NCBI GenBank assembly: GCA_946061315.1 | Contig: CAMGRB010000061.1 | Span: 1-7,524 of the forward strand | Reading direction: 5' to 3' | Source: an uncultured Clostridia bacterium | GTDB taxonomy: Bacteria; Bacillota; Clostridia; Oscillospirales; CAG-272 | Length of the DNA: 7,524 nucleotides | Part shown: positions 6,461-7,524 of the stretch, in pieces | Layout: each line of letters starts with the position of its first letter | How positions within the stretch are numbered: the stretch's first letter is position 1 | The notes under the pieces: generated by a model | Told to the model about the DNA's origin: nothing | What the model saw: only the letters and a program-made list of their open reading frames with translations | The model's database searches: none | Made by a program: the position numbers and the translations under genes

Positions 6461-7465
6461 TTAAGCCATCTTTGCGAGCTTTTCTTTGGTTATCTCGTAC
6501 TGTGTCGGCTCACCCGAGAGAAAACGCTTAAACTCGTCAAGCATGTATTCTGCCATTCTCGATACCTCGCACCCCTGGCTTCCCGCAATATGAGGGGTAA
6601 GAAATACGTTTTTGAGCTTGTAAAAACCGCTGTCCTTTGCGGGCGGCTCGTCTATCGTAACGTCGAGCACGGCGCTTATATCCTCACGCTTTGCAAGGAC
6701 GGATAGCATACCCTCCTCGTCAACCTGCGCGCCTCTGCCCGTATTTATAAATGTTGCGTTTGGCTTCATCATCGAGAAAAGCTCTCCCTTTATAATTCCG
6801 ACGGTTGCGGGCACGTTTGCAAGATGATTTGATATAACGTCGCACTCCGAGAACAGTTCTTCAAGCGATGCTTTTTTAACGCCCATTGATTTTGCTTCTT
6901 CGTCGCTTAAAAATACGTCGTAAACCAAAATATCAACCTTAAAAGGCGAGAGAAGCTCGATAACCTTTCTGCCTATCATACCCACGCCTATAATACCGAC
7001 CTTCGCACCGTAATTTCCGACGTGCGCCTTCGATATTTCGGCGGCTTTTTCATATCCGTCGGTAAGCTCGGAGCGAACGGCGCGGTAATATCCCTTGTTT
7101 GCAAGCAGTATCTGCGCAAGTGAAAACTCTGCAACGGGCACCGCGTTTGCGGCATATGCGCTGAATAGCTTTATACCCTTGTCAAGATACTGCTTTGCAA
7201 AGTATTTTACGCTCCCTGCGGCATAGAAAAGCGCCTTTGCCTTCGGAAAATATTTTGCAAAATCGTCGTTATCCCCACCGGGCATCGACCAGGTTGAAAA
7301 TATGTATTCCACGTCGGAAAACTTTTCGGGGTTTTCTGTAATATCGTACTGCGTATATACGTTTTTATCATCAAGATCCGTAAGCTCCTTTATTCCGTCT
7401 ATAATGCTTTTCGGATAGACATAATCTACGTTTCCTTTGTTGTTTGCAAGAAATATCGCTTTCAT
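6461..7465 (-). CDS. D-isomer-specific 2-hydroxyacid dehydrogenase, substrate unknown
   Basis: This is an NAD-dependent cytoplasmic oxidoreductase of the D-2-hydroxyacid dehydrogenase superfamily (D-lactate, glycerate, phosphoglycerate and formate dehydrogenase relatives). From the ATG at 7465 it has 334 residues, a normal length. The Rossmann domain shows [10 protein letters not shown] (156-165, GxGxxG), with D183 at the end of the second strand (LVYD) suggesting NAD rather than NADP. The catalytic residues are R244 ([10 protein letters not shown]), E273 (DVTIDEPP) and H292 (TPHIAGS). The substrate-domain motif [16 protein letters not shown] is at 105-120. The start is fixed by AAGGAG (7478-7473), seven bases before the ATG. 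An in-frame extension of 13 codons to 7504 overlaps the promoter and is rejected. SerA-like regulatory domains are absent, so phosphoglycerate dehydrogenase is unlikely to be its role. The neighbours give no clue to the substrate. Confidence 0.93.
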   Translation of the reverse strand: MKAIFLANNKGNVDYVYPKSIIDGIKELTDLDDKNVYTQYDITENPEKFSDVEYIFSTWSMPGGDNDDFAKYFPKAKALFYAAGSVKYFAKQYLDKGIKLFSAYAANAVPVAEFSLAQILLANKGYYRAVRSELTDGYEKAAEISKAHVGNYGAKVGIIGVGMIGRKVIELLSPFKVDILVYDVFLSDEEAKSMGVKKASLEELFSECDVISNHLANVPATVGIIKGELFSMMKPNATFINTGRGAQVDEEGMLSVLAKREDISAVLDVTIDEPPAKDSGFYKLKNVFLTPHIAGSQGCEVSRMAEYMLDEFKRFLSGEPTQYEITKEKLAKMA

Positions 7466-7472
7466 ATCGTAT

Positions 7473-7478
7473 CTCCTT
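7473..7478 (-). promoter_or_regulatory. Ribosome binding site of the hydroxyacid dehydrogenase
   Basis: AAGGAG on the - strand lies seven bases before the ATG at 7465-7463. It decides in favour of this start over the longer in-frame opening at 7504. Confidence 0.88.
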
Positions 7479-7494
7479 ATATTTCGATAAATAT

Positions 7495-7523
7495 ATTGTC
7501 GCACAAAAAAACTCCTTTGTCAA
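7495..7523 (-). promoter_or_regulatory. Sigma-A-type promoter of the hydroxyacid dehydrogenase
   Basis: On the - strand a perfect -35 box TTGACA (7523-7518) is followed by 17 bp and GACAAT (7500-7495, four of six matches). A TG two bases before the hexamer gives an extended -10. Transcription should start near 7488, about 20-25 bases ahead of the ATG. An A/T-rich inverted repeat (ATATTT, four bases, AAATAT at 7479-7494) lies around the expected start and could be an operator or chance. Confidence 0.72.
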
Positions 7524-7524
7524 G

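Noticed and set aside
7466..7504. Longer dehydrogenase opening from 7504 adding 13 residues
   Set aside because: It overlaps the -10 box and the ribosome binding site, and the ATG at 7465 has an ideal AAGGAG with seven-base spacing.

Overview
The window looks like a piece of a Clostridia (Firmicutes) chromosome, moderate in G+C with A/T-rich intergenic promoters. Order Oscillospirales or a relative is plausible, but this is inferred from protein style and not tested by any search. The evidence is AGGAGG-type ribosome binding sites, sigma-A-like promoters, a U32 tRNA-hydroxylation-type protein, a UppP of the Gram-positive type, a pgk-tpiA pair and a B. subtilis EndoA-like MazF. The genetic code looks standard, because both TAA and TGA end well-formed genes.

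Left part, all on the + strand. (1) An ABC-2-type exporter permease enters from the left edge. Its reading frame is open from base 2 but is cut by an in-frame TAA at 74-76, and the remaining 427 codons are intact. This is probably a recent nonsense mutation or a sequencing/assembly error. (2) A complete U32 'peptidase' with the family signature and Fe-S cysteines follows; related proteins hydroxylate tRNA. (3) uppP encodes undecaprenyl-diphosphate phosphatase, which recycles the lipid carrier of cell-wall synthesis.

Middle part. A good extended -10 promoter lies just after the uppP stop codon. It drives a two-gene glycolytic operon, pgk (phosphoglycerate kinase) and tpiA (triosephosphate isomerase), which are 18 bp apart. 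No gap, gpm or eno gene is present in the window. The Pgk carries an unusual Lys/Glu/Ala-rich insertion of roughly 35 residues in its N-terminal domain. The operon ends in a very strong intrinsic terminator that can also serve the converging genes on the other strand.

Right part, on the - strand. A D-2-hydroxyacid dehydrogenase of unknown substrate has its own consensus promoter near the right edge. It is followed by a MazF/EndoA-type endoribonuclease toxin that starts at TTG. No antitoxin gene is visible next to the toxin. The toxin also carries an extra C-terminal tail of about 70 residues, rich in Pro, Ser, Ala, Gln and Tyr, beyond the normal end of the family.

Most of the window is housekeeping. 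The points most worth a second look are the tailed orphan MazF, the interrupted permease and the Pgk insertion. I saw no rRNA, tRNA, CRISPR array, insertion sequence or long repeat, and no gene-free stretch exceeds 300 bases.
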